A DNA stretch of 64,000 nucleotides. Origin: Methyloceanibacter methanicus. Lineage in GTDB: Bacteria > Pseudomonadota > Alphaproteobacteria > Rhizobiales > Methyloligellaceae. The notes beneath the pieces were generated by a model that was not told the origin of the DNA, did no database searches, and saw nothing but the letters and a program-made list of their open reading frames with translations. Of this stretch, positions 28,093 to 35,580 are shown piece after piece. The translations under genes and the position numbers were made by a program. The stretch covers positions 113,020 through 177,019 of the forward strand of contig NZ_LPWG01000004.1 of assembly GCF_001723285.1 (NCBI RefSeq), read 5' to 3'. Position 1 is the stretch's first letter, and each line of letters opens with the position of its first letter.

Positions 28093-28257
28093 GTGAGGAG
28101 AACTCCGCTTGGGTCGGTAGAAAAGAGGATCCGCCAGCACATGCGCCCGGGCGCGACTGCGAGGCTCGAATGGGTCACTTTATCGTACGCGGCGACCGGC
28201 GCGGCAAGAGACAGTTCCGCGCAATAACAGAGGCTTGATGACAGCGCGTGACGGCGG

Positions 28258-28578
28258 TCAGACCATCATACGATGGTAGAGGTCGAACATGATCCAAAGG
28301 CTGCCGCCCACCATGATGCAGATCAGGACGACGGCGAATGCCAGGGCGACGAGATTCTCGCGCGGTGTCGTCTTGAAGTCGATATGCAGGAAGAACCGCA
28401 GATGGACCAGGATCTGAATCACGGCGAGCACCGCGATGACAATCAGCGTGGTCTGGCGCGGTAGCGATCCCGCCGCAACGAGACCGAAAGGTATGGCAGT
28501 CAGAACAACCGCCAGCGCAAGACCGATCAGGTACGGCTTGATGGTCCGCTCGATGGGAAGGCCCGACTTGATCTCCAT
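28258..28578 (-). CDS. cyoD: cytochrome bo3 quinol oxidase subunit IV
   Basis: 106 residues, three membrane helices: IKPYLIGLALAVVLTAIPFGLVA, TTLIVIAVLAVIQILVHLRFFLHI and LVALAFAVVLICIMVGGSLWIMF. The HLRFFLHID segment is the hallmark of CyoD. Its ATG overlaps the cyoC stop by one base (TGATG), indicating coupled translation. No cyoE follows, so the last operon gene is cyoD. A longer frame is open upstream but is only the shadow of cyoC. Confidence 0.95.
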   Translation of the reverse strand: MEIKSGLPIERTIKPYLIGLALAVVLTAIPFGLVAAGSLPRQTTLIVIAVLAVIQILVHLRFFLHIDFKTTPRENLVALAFAVVLICIMVGGSLWIMFDLYHRMMV

Positions 28579-29177
28579 CACATCAACCCCGGCAGATAGA
28601 CCACAGAGAAGATCACGACCCAAATGATGTCGAGGAAGTGCCAGAACAGGCCGAGCCGCATGAGCCGCGAGGCGACCGGCGCGGTGAGGCCTTTGAAGAA
28701 CACCTGCCCGATCATCACCAGGATCCAGATCAGGCCCACACTGACGTGAAACCCGTGCGTACCGACCAGCGTGAAGAAGGCGGACAGGAACCCGCTCCGG
28801 TCGGGCCCCGCCCCTTCGGCGATCATGCCGCTGAACTCGCCGAACTCCAGGACAATGAAGCCGGCGCCGAGCAAGAAGGTAACGGCGAGCCACATCAGCA
28901 CTTTGCCCCGCTCGCCGGCCGATAGCGCGACGGCCGCGACACCGAACGTCGTGCTGCTCAAGAGCAGCAGCGCGGTCTCCGCCGCGGCCCGCTCCAGACT
29001 GAACACGTCCTTCGGCGTCGGCCCGCCGGCCGCGTTGCCGACCATCACCAGGTACGTGGCGAAGAGGCAGGCGAAGATGACGGCATCGCTCATCAGATAG
29101 AGCCAGAAGCCGAAATCCTTCTCCTCGTAACGCTCCGCGTCGCGCGGGCTGATGGTCATGTCGGCGATGCTGCTCAT
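28578..29177 (-). CDS. cyoC: cytochrome bo3 quinol oxidase subunit III
   Basis: 199 residues, five predicted helices. KDFGFWLYLMSDAVIFACLFATY is the typical CyoC opening and LVGTHGFHVSVGLIWILVMIGQV and LGLFWHFLDIIWVVIFSVVYL its C-terminal helices. Compared with ctaE (seven helices) it lacks the first two, as expected for the quinol oxidase form. Four-base overlap with cyoB at its start and one-base overlap with cyoD at its end. Confidence 0.96.
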   Translation of the reverse strand: MSSIADMTISPRDAERYEEKDFGFWLYLMSDAVIFACLFATYLVMVGNAAGGPTPKDVFSLERAAAETALLLLSSTTFGVAAVALSAGERGKVLMWLAVTFLLGAGFIVLEFGEFSGMIAEGAGPDRSGFLSAFFTLVGTHGFHVSVGLIWILVMIGQVFFKGLTAPVASRLMRLGLFWHFLDIIWVVIFSVVYLPGLM

Positions 29178-31213
29178 GTGGCGGGCTCCGCCGCGGGCTC
29201 GCCGGCAAAGCCGGGCTCGTCCGCCAGCTCGTTCTTGGGCGCCTTGGCCAGCTGGGCGAAGCGTTCGTCCTCGATGGCCTTCACCTCGCTCGCGGTCATG
29301 ACGAACTCATCGTCGTCGTCGGACGCGCGGTAGACGATCGCGCCCAAGATCACGGCCAGCGACAGAAGCGCCAGCCACCACATCCACCAGATCATGGCGA
29401 AGCCGAACACGAAGCCCGCGATGCCGATCACAAAGCCCACATAGGTGTTCTTCGGCATGACGATGTCTTCGTATTGTTCCGGCCGCTGATAGGCGACGCC
29501 GCGCTGCTTCATGTCCCACCAGGCTTCGCGGGCTTCCACCTTGGGCAGCACGGCGAAATTATAGGGTGCCGCCGGCGATGAGGTGGCCCATTCGAGCGAG
29601 CGGCCGTTCCAGGGATCGCCCGTGAGATCGAGCGCGTCCTTGCGGTCGCGAATGCTGACCACGAGCTGCACCCCGAGGCAGATCATGCCGAGCATGATGA
29701 TGAAGGCGCCGACCCAAGCGACGATGAGATGGGGCTGCCAGGCCGCGATGTCGTAATGCTCCATCCGGCGCGGCATGCCGAGCAGGCCGAGCACGTAGAG
29801 CGGCATGAAGGCGAGGTAGAAGCCGACGATCCAGCACCAGAAGGCACGCGTGCCCCATTTCTCGTTGAGCTTGAAGCCGAACGCCTTGGGGAACCAGTAC
29901 ATGTAGCCCGCCAGATAGCCGAACAGCACGCCCGGGATGATCATGTTGTGGAAGTGCGCGACGAGGAACGTCGTGTTGTGCATCAGGTAGTCGATGGGCG
30001 GCAGCGCCAGGAGGACGCCGGACAGGCCGCCGATCACGAAGGTCACCAGAAAACCGATGGTAAAGAGCATTGGCGGTTTGAAGATGATGCGGCCGCGATA
30101 CATGGTCAGCAACCAATCGAACACTTTCACGCCCGTTGGGACCGAGATGATCGTGGTCATCGTGCCGAAGAACGAGTTGACCCGCGCGCTCGATCCCATG
30201 GTGAAGAAGTGATGCAGCCACACCGTGAAGGACAGGAGCCCGATGGCCATGGTCGCGCAGACGAGCGAGACATAGCCGAACAGACGCTTCTGGCTGAACA
30301 CCGACACGACCTCGGAGAAAACGCCGAAGGCCGGAAGAATGAGGATGTAGACCTCCGGATGACCCCACAACCAGAACAGGTTGATGTAGTTCATCATGTT
30401 CCCGCCCATGGCGTTGGTGAAGAAGTGGAAGCCGAAATTGCGGTCGAGGATCAGCATGCCCGTCGCAACCGTGAGCGCGGGAAAGGCGAAGATGATCAGG
30501 ACCGACGTGACGAAGATGGTCCAGGTGAAGAGCGGCAGGCGGAACATCGTCATGCCGGGTGCGCGGTTCTTGAGGATCGTCACCAGGAAATTGATGCCGG
30601 TCATCGTGGTGCCGAAGCCCGCGATGAACACCATCCACAGCCAGTAATCCACGCCAACGCCGGGCGTGTACTCCACCCCGGAATAAGGCGGATAGCCGGT
30701 CCAGCCCGCCGTGGAGAACTTGCCGATGACGAGCGACAGGAGCATGAGCCCCGCGCCTGCCGTGGTGAGCCACAGGCTGACCGAATTCATGAAGGGGAAC
30801 GCCACGTCGCGCGAGCCGATCTGCTGCGGCACGATAAGGTTCGCAAGTCCCGACAGGAAGGGCATGGCCATGAAGAAGATCATGATCGTGCCGTGGGACG
30901 AGAAGATCTGATCGAAATGATCCGGCGGCAGATAGCCGTCGCTGTTGTAGGCGATGGCTTGCTGGCTGCGCATCATGGCCGCGTCGACGAAACCGCGCAC
31001 GAGCATGACCAGCGCCAGCATGATGTACATGATGCCGATCTTCTTGTGATCGACGCTCGAGACCCATTGGGTCATCACCATCCGCCAGGCGCCGAAATAG
31101 GTGATGGCGCCGGCGACCGCGAGCCCGCCGAGCACGGTGACCGCGGCACCGGACGCGGCGACGGCGCTGTAAAGCGGCAGGGAATCGATTGTCAGTCGTC
31201 CGAAGATGTCCAC
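29174..31213 (-). CDS. cyoB: cytochrome bo3 quinol oxidase subunit I
   Basis: 679 residues with about fifteen helices; heme-copper catalytic subunit. The quinol site is conserved: Arg and Asp in LVRGFVDAAMMRSQQ and His in IFSSHGTIMIFF, matching R71, D75 and H98 of the E. coli enzyme. CuB/heme ligands: WGHPEVYILILPAFGVFSEV, WLHHFFTMG, NTTFLVAHFHNMI. The long C-terminal extension (from about residue 560) is characteristic of CyoB. It provides quinol oxidation independent of cytochrome c, beside the aa3 oxidase of this genome. Confidence 0.98.
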   Translation of the reverse strand: MDIFGRLTIDSLPLYSAVAASGAAVTVLGGLAVAGAITYFGAWRMVMTQWVSSVDHKKIGIMYIMLALVMLVRGFVDAAMMRSQQAIAYNSDGYLPPDHFDQIFSSHGTIMIFFMAMPFLSGLANLIVPQQIGSRDVAFPFMNSVSLWLTTAGAGLMLLSLVIGKFSTAGWTGYPPYSGVEYTPGVGVDYWLWMVFIAGFGTTMTGINFLVTILKNRAPGMTMFRLPLFTWTIFVTSVLIIFAFPALTVATGMLILDRNFGFHFFTNAMGGNMMNYINLFWLWGHPEVYILILPAFGVFSEVVSVFSQKRLFGYVSLVCATMAIGLLSFTVWLHHFFTMGSSARVNSFFGTMTTIISVPTGVKVFDWLLTMYRGRIIFKPPMLFTIGFLVTFVIGGLSGVLLALPPIDYLMHNTTFLVAHFHNMIIPGVLFGYLAGYMYWFPKAFGFKLNEKWGTRAFWCWIVGFYLAFMPLYVLGLLGMPRRMEHYDIAAWQPHLIVAWVGAFIIMLGMICLGVQLVVSIRDRKDALDLTGDPWNGRSLEWATSSPAAPYNFAVLPKVEAREAWWDMKQRGVAYQRPEQYEDIVMPKNTYVGFVIGIAGFVFGFAMIWWMWWLALLSLAVILGAIVYRASDDDDEFVMTASEVKAIEDERFAQLAKAPKNELADEPGFAGEPAAEPAT

Positions 31214-31218
31214 TGGAC

Positions 31219-32139
31219 CTATTCCGTCGTTTCGGCTTTCGAAGATTTCGGCGTGCGATCGGAGTCGCCGTGCGAGTATTTGCCGATGATGCAGTCGAAG
31301 AGATTGGGTTCGACGCCCGAGTAGTACGTCACCGGAACTTTTTGGCTGGGCTTTGCGAGCGCGTCGTAGGCCGCCGCGTCAAGCGCCGTGCCCGATTGCT
31401 TCACCTTCTCCACCCACGCATCGAACTCCTCTTTGGATTGCGCGTGGGTCTGGAACTGCTGATCGGCGAACCCGGTGCCGCTATATTGAACGTTGCGCCC
31501 CCAGAACGTGCCGGCCTTGTCCGCAAGCAGGTTGAGCCGCGTCTGCATCCCCGCCATGGCGTAGATCTGCCCGCCGAGCGCCGGGATCACGAGCGAGTTC
31601 ATGACGGTGTCGGACGTGATCGTGAGGCTCACCGGCCTGCCGACGGGCATGGCCAATTCGTTGACGACCGCGATGTCGTGCTCCGGATAGACGAACAGCC
31701 ACTTCCAGTCCTGTGCGATGGCCTGTACCTGAAGCGGCTTCACGCTGGGATCGATCTCCGTATAGGGATCGAGCTTGTACGTGTTCTCCCAGAGATGGAA
31801 TGCGAGCCAGACAACGATCGCCGCCGGGATGCCCCAAACGACGATCTCCGCCGGCCAGTAGAAATCGAAGTTCGGCGTGTAGCGCGCTTTACGGTTCGTG
31901 CCGCGAAAATACCGCGTGAAGACCGCCGCCATGATGAACACGGGAACGATCACAATCATCATGATCGCGACGGCTTTGAACAAAAGGTTGCGTTCGGTGA
32001 GCGCGATCGGCCCCTTGGGATCCAAGACCGGACCGTCCAGTACGGTGCAGCCCCCGCAAAGCAGCGTCAGTGCCGCAACGGCGATCGCGGCCGCGGCGCA
32101 CGTATTCCATCGAAGTGGGCGCGCGTGTCTGACGATCAT
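31219..32139 (-). CDS. cyoA: cytochrome bo3 quinol oxidase subunit II
   Basis: 306 residues: lipoprotein-type signal (LTLLCGGCTVLDGP with the lipobox Cys), two helices and a cupredoxin domain that lacks the CuA cysteines, as expected for a quinol oxidase. The domain includes QDWKWLFVYPEHDIAVVNELAMP and NSLVIPALGGQIYAMAGM, with YSGTGFADQQF near its end. First gene of cyoABCD. A 20-base palindrome lies about 100 bases upstream and is a candidate operator. Confidence 0.96.
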   Translation of the reverse strand: MIVRHARPLRWNTCAAAAIAVAALTLLCGGCTVLDGPVLDPKGPIALTERNLLFKAVAIMMIVIVPVFIMAAVFTRYFRGTNRKARYTPNFDFYWPAEIVVWGIPAAIVVWLAFHLWENTYKLDPYTEIDPSVKPLQVQAIAQDWKWLFVYPEHDIAVVNELAMPVGRPVSLTITSDTVMNSLVIPALGGQIYAMAGMQTRLNLLADKAGTFWGRNVQYSGTGFADQQFQTHAQSKEEFDAWVEKVKQSGTALDAAAYDALAKPSQKVPVTYYSGVEPNLFDCIIGKYSHGDSDRTPKSSKAETTE

Positions 32140-32239
32140 GTCTTCGCTGCTTCGACCCCGGAACGATGTGATTGGACTGCTTGCGACCGTAATGGCTCGC
32201 GGCCGTCAATGCGAGAATAGATCAAGCTTGGTGCACAAC

Positions 32240-32259
32240 CTGTGACAATCGAGTCACAG
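32240..32259. promoter_or_regulatory. perfect palindrome upstream of cyoA
   Basis: CTGTGAC-AATCGA-GTCACAG: seven-base arms and a six-base spacer. The arms contain TGTGA and TCACA, like CRP-family sites, though the gap between these pentamers is eight bases rather than the usual six. It lies 101 bases upstream of the cyoA start and 25 after the end of rsmE. It could be an operator for a CRP/FNR-type or other dimeric regulator; no T-run makes a terminator unlikely. Confidence 0.45.
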
Positions 32260-32283
32260 AATCGCGGGGAATTTTACATTCGC

Positions 32284-33015
32284 CTAGCGCCAATCGCCCC
32301 AGACGGCGTTGACGAGCGTCAGACATGCAACCGCCGCCGTGTCCGCGCGCATGATGCGTGGACCGAGCGAAATCGGCAGCACGAAGTCCTGCTTCAGCAG
32401 CAGCGCGCGTTCGTCGGGGTCGAAGCCTCCTTCGGGACCGATCAACACAGCATGCGGACGAGACGCCTCCGCGGCCAGGACGTCGAGCGGGGAGGCGACT
32501 GCGGCCGTCTCGTCTGCGACAACGAGACGGCGCTCGGGCTCCCAGGTGGATAGAACGTCTTCGAGCTTTTGCGGTGCGCGCACCTCCGGCACCCGCAGGA
32601 TGCCGCATTGCTCCGCGGCCTCGACCGCATTGGCTGCGAGACGCTCGACCTTGATGCGCTCGGCCACGGTTCGACGCGTGATGGTCGGGCGGCAGACGCT
32701 CGCGCCCATCTCCGTCGCCTTTTGCGCCATGTAGTCGACGCGCGCCCGCTTGATCGGGGCAAACAGATAATGGAGGTCCGGCCCGCCTTCTTGCGGTCGC
32801 GTTTGGTGCTCGGCGACGAGACTCATGGACTTCTTGCCGGCGGTGGTCACACGCGCGCACCATTCGCCATCCGCGCCGTTGAAGATCAGGACATAAGAGT
32901 CCGGCTTCATGCGGAGTACATTTGCAAGGTAGTGCGCCTGATCCCGATCGAGCGCCACATCGGCGCGCCCGCGCGAGCGGGGACTGACGAACAGCCGTGG
33001 CAGTTTAGAGGGCAT
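32284..33015 (-). CDS. rsmE: 16S rRNA (uracil-1498-N3)-methyltransferase
   Basis: 243 residues of the SPOUT-fold RsmE family, modifying U1498 of 16S rRNA using SAM. The N-terminal PUA-like part starts LPRLFVSPRSRGRADVALD and QAHYLANVLRMK; the SAM-binding trefoil knot shows AVLIGPEGGFDPDE and SLGPRIMRADTA near the C-terminus. ATG 33015 fits the family; the frame is open to 33060. It is divergent from ubiA and reads toward the cyo operon, which starts on the same strand 145 bases further on. Confidence 0.94.
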   Translation of the reverse strand: MPSKLPRLFVSPRSRGRADVALDRDQAHYLANVLRMKPDSYVLIFNGADGEWCARVTTAGKKSMSLVAEHQTRPQEGGPDLHYLFAPIKRARVDYMAQKATEMGASVCRPTITRRTVAERIKVERLAANAVEAAEQCGILRVPEVRAPQKLEDVLSTWEPERRLVVADETAAVASPLDVLAAEASRPHAVLIGPEGGFDPDERALLLKQDFVLPISLGPRIMRADTAAVACLTLVNAVWGDWR

Positions 33016-33053
33016 GGGCAACAAGCGGCGAAGCAAGCGAAACGGCAGGACAC

Positions 33054-34019
33054 ATGACACGTCCGGAGAGTGAAGGCAAAGCCGGCGACGGCGCCGGCGA
33101 CCTGTTGCCGATGCTTCGGTGGAAAACTGGGTCGACCGTTACGCGCCGGCCTGGGCCCTGCCCTATTTGCGGCTGGCGCGTGCGGACCGTCCCATCGGCT
33201 TCTACCTCCTGGGCCTGCCCTGCTTCTGGTCGGTGGCCTTGGCGGGGCTTCACACCGGCGCGGCTATCCGGATCCGTGGCTGCTCGTGCTGTTCGCCATC
33301 GGCGCCGTCGCCATGCGCGGCGCGGGATGTACCTATAACGACATTGTCGACCGGGAGATCGATGCAAAGGTCGCGCGAACGCGCACGCGCCCCCTGCCCA
33401 GCGGTCAAATCTCGCTCAAAGGCGCGATGGTCTTCCTGGCGGCCCAGTGCCTGGTGGGCTTGGCCGTGCTTCTCTGCCTCAATCCATTCTCGATCTGGCT
33501 CGGCTTTGCCGTGATCCCGATCGTGGCGCTCTACCCTTTCGTGAAGCGGATCAGCCACTGGCCGCAGGCGGTGCTGGGGCTGGCCTTCAACTGGGGGGCA
33601 CTCATGGGCTGGGCGGCGGTGACCGGCCGGCTCGACTGGGCGCCGGTCATCCTCTATGTGGGCGCCATCGCCTGGACCATCGGCTACGACACGATCTATG
33701 CGCACCAGGACCGCGAGGACGACGCCTGATCGGCATGAAATCCACGGCGCTGCGTTTCGGGGACAGCACCAAGTCCTGGCTCAGCGGATTTTATGCGGTG
33801 ACGATCGCGGCGATGGGGCTCGCGGGCTGGCTCGCCGGCGCTGGCGCCGTGTTCTTCACCGGGCTCGCCTTCGCCTGCGGGCAGCTTTTGTGGCAGATCG
33901 CGACCCTCGACATCGACGATGCCGAGAACTGCCTCGCCCGTTTCCGCTCCAATCGAGACTTTGGTTTGATTGTTTTTTTTGCAGTTCTGGCCGATATGAC
34001 GGTTGCATCTTCCCTCTAG
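33054..34019 (+). CDS. ubiA: 4-hydroxybenzoate polyprenyltransferase, three frameshifts
   Basis: Membrane prenyltransferase of ubiquinone synthesis. Parts occur in three frames that join into a normal UbiA of about 320 residues: N-terminus (MTRPESEGKAGDGAGDLLP), then ENWVDRYAPAWALPYLRLAR with ADRPIGFYLLGLPCFWSVAL, then the first Asp-rich motif CTYNDIVDREIDAKVARTR, a central block with the second motif TIYAHQDREDD, and finally STALRFGDSTKSWLSGFY to the stop at 34019. Frame changes near 33109, 33262 and 33728 are each explained by one missing base (for example GCCCTG read as GCCTG). Quinone made here would feed the cyo oxidase. Confidence 0.9.
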
Positions 34020-34098
34020 AGGACCGATTTGAGGGGTTAGACGGACTGGTCCGAGAAATGCAGGGACGACTCGCATGAGCTGCCGCCGGTGATGCAAG

Positions 34099-34130
34099 CG
34101 GGCCCCGGTGCGTATCGCATCCGAGGCCCG
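34099..34130. other. intergenic hairpin after ubiA
   Basis: CGGGCC (34099-34104) pairs with GGCCCG (34125-34130), with an inner partly complementary GGTGCG/CGCATCC. No T-run follows on either side, so it is not a classical terminator; it may be a transcription end helped by Rho or a structured mRNA element. The rest of 34020-34280 shows nothing I can name. Confidence 0.35.
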
Positions 34131-34280
34131 TGTGACGCCTTGCTGTTAGCTTCCTTATTGGCCGCCTTGAGGTGGCCTTGATTGCCGTGATGGTGCCACG
34201 GAAGACTTCCCGGACGCTTAATGGACGTCATTAACGACCGGTAGCTTCCAGCATGGTTTAGAGAGTGTTCCTGCCGCCAA

Positions 34281-35117
34281 ATGACTGCTTTAACGCACAG
34301 TAAATCACACAACGAAATGACTTCATCCTCGCCATCGCGCGAAGACGACTTCGAAATTCTAAGTCGCGCGGTCCGTGAGGCCGGGGACTTGGCCGCACGC
34401 TATTTCAAGACCTCGCCTAAAGCCTTCACGAAGGCGGACGGCTCGCAAGTCAGCGAGGCGGACCTTGCGGTCGATGCGGCTTTGAAGCTCGACCTCACCA
34501 CGCGCCGCAAAGAGTATGGCTGGCTCTCCGAAGAGAGCCCCGACGACCGGTCGCGCCTCAAATATTCGCGGGTCTGGATGATCGATCCCATTGACGGCAC
34601 GGGTGCGTTCCTGCGCGAGATTCCTGAATGGACCGTCTCGGCCGCCCTGGTCGAGGACGGCGTGCCGGTGCTCGGCGTCGTCTACAATCCCGTCAAGGAC
34701 GAGTTCTTCCACGCTATTCGCGGCGCGGGCGCGTTTCTGAACGACGCGCCGATCCACACGACCGAACTGGCCACGCTGGAAGGCGCCCGGATGATCGCCA
34801 GTGGCGGGCTGTTCCGAAAGAAGATCTGGGAAAATCCGTGGCCCAACGTGACCGCGGAGTGGGTGAACTCCGTCGCCTACCGGCTCGCGCTAGTGGCCTG
34901 CGGGCGGGGCGATGCCACGATCTCGCTGACACCCAAGGCCGAGTGGGACCTGGCGGCGGCGGCCGTCATCATGGAGGAGGCCGGTGGCGTGACCACCGAC
35001 CATTTGGGGAACCCGCACGCCTACAACCGCGACGATCCGAAATTCCCCAGCCTCGTCGCGAGCGGCGCCGCACTCCACCCGGCCCTGATCGAGCGCACGA
35101 GCCGCGTAGACGTTTAG
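34281..35117 (+). CDS. inositol monophosphatase/CysQ family phosphatase
   Basis: 278 residues, lithium-sensitive Mg-dependent phosphatase fold. The metal motif is RVWMIDPIDGTGAFLREIPEW and the second is KAEWDLAAAAVIMEEAGG; LSEESPDD supplies the upstream Glu. In Rhizobiales the gene at this place, next to DUF4170 and lipid A genes, is usually annotated as 3'(2'),5'-bisphosphate nucleotidase CysQ, which removes PAP in sulfate assimilation; an inositol phosphatase is the alternative. ATG 34281 or 34317 are both possible starts. Confidence 0.85.
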   Translation: MTALTHSKSHNEMTSSSPSREDDFEILSRAVREAGDLAARYFKTSPKAFTKADGSQVSEADLAVDAALKLDLTTRRKEYGWLSEESPDDRSRLKYSRVWMIDPIDGTGAFLREIPEWTVSAALVEDGVPVLGVVYNPVKDEFFHAIRGAGAFLNDAPIHTTELATLEGARMIASGGLFRKKIWENPWPNVTAEWVNSVAYRLALVACGRGDATISLTPKAEWDLAAAAVIMEEAGGVTTDHLGNPHAYNRDDPKFPSLVASGAALHPALIERTSRVDV

Positions 35118-35168
35118 ATCACAATTCGGCACATTGCCCGGCCAGGGAACGAGCGAGGGGGATTTCGC

Positions 35169-35423
35169 ATGGCTGCAAGAAAGAAGGCATCGGCAACGGC
35201 GGAGGGGACGCAGCTTCTGCATCTCGTCTTCGGCGGCACGTTGACCGATCTGGACAAGGTCCATTTCGACGATTTGAGCAAGTTGGACGTCGTCGGCATC
35301 TATCCCAACTACGCCACCGCGTACGATGCGTGGAAGGATGCCGCGCAACGGTCCGTTGACGATGCCCATATGCGCTACTTCATCGTGCATCTTCACCGGC
35401 TTCTCGACCCTGATACGGCCTAG
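35169..35423 (+). CDS. DUF4170 family small protein
   Basis: 84 residues. After a basic start (MAARKKASATAEG) the domain reads QLLHLVFGGTLTDLDKVHFDDLSKLDVVGIYPNY and ends MRYFIVHLHRLLDPD. DUF4170 is a small soluble alphaproteobacterial family of unknown function, regularly next to the CysQ-like gene and the lipid A genes, as here. Starts 51 bases after the phosphatase gene, so probably in the same transcript. Confidence 0.88.
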   Translation: MAARKKASATAEGTQLLHLVFGGTLTDLDKVHFDDLSKLDVVGIYPNYATAYDAWKDAAQRSVDDAHMRYFIVHLHRLLDPDTA

Positions 35424-35580
35424 CCGCCGCACGCCATCCCCGGCCCGCGGGCCAAGGGTCGCGGTCTTGCGCCCTGGTCTTGAAGGGCTTTTCGCCTTAA
35501 AGGTCGCAGGGCTGTCGTGCTAGAGAAGTGAGCAGGAGGCGCCGCGCCTCCGCCAAGCCTCGCAAGAACCGGGATAACCC

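Noticed and set aside
28258..29208. A 316-residue CyoD with long N-terminal extension
   Set aside because: The extension is cyoC read in another frame; ATG 28578 gives the normal 106-residue CyoD.
29729..31324. A 531-codon plus-strand open frame
   Set aside because: It is the antisense shadow of cyoB in GC-rich DNA: His/Arg/Glu-rich translation, no conserved domain, no ribosome binding site.
32240..32259. Classical CRP site
   Set aside because: TGTGA and TCACA are separated by eight bases, not six; kept only as a generic palindrome.
34099..34130. Rho-independent terminator after ubiA
   Set aside because: Stem is good but no T-run follows on either strand.
34037..34312. A 91-codon minus-strand frame in the ubiA-IMPase gap
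   Set aside because: No ribosome binding site and no recognisable sequence; overlaps the start of the phosphatase gene.
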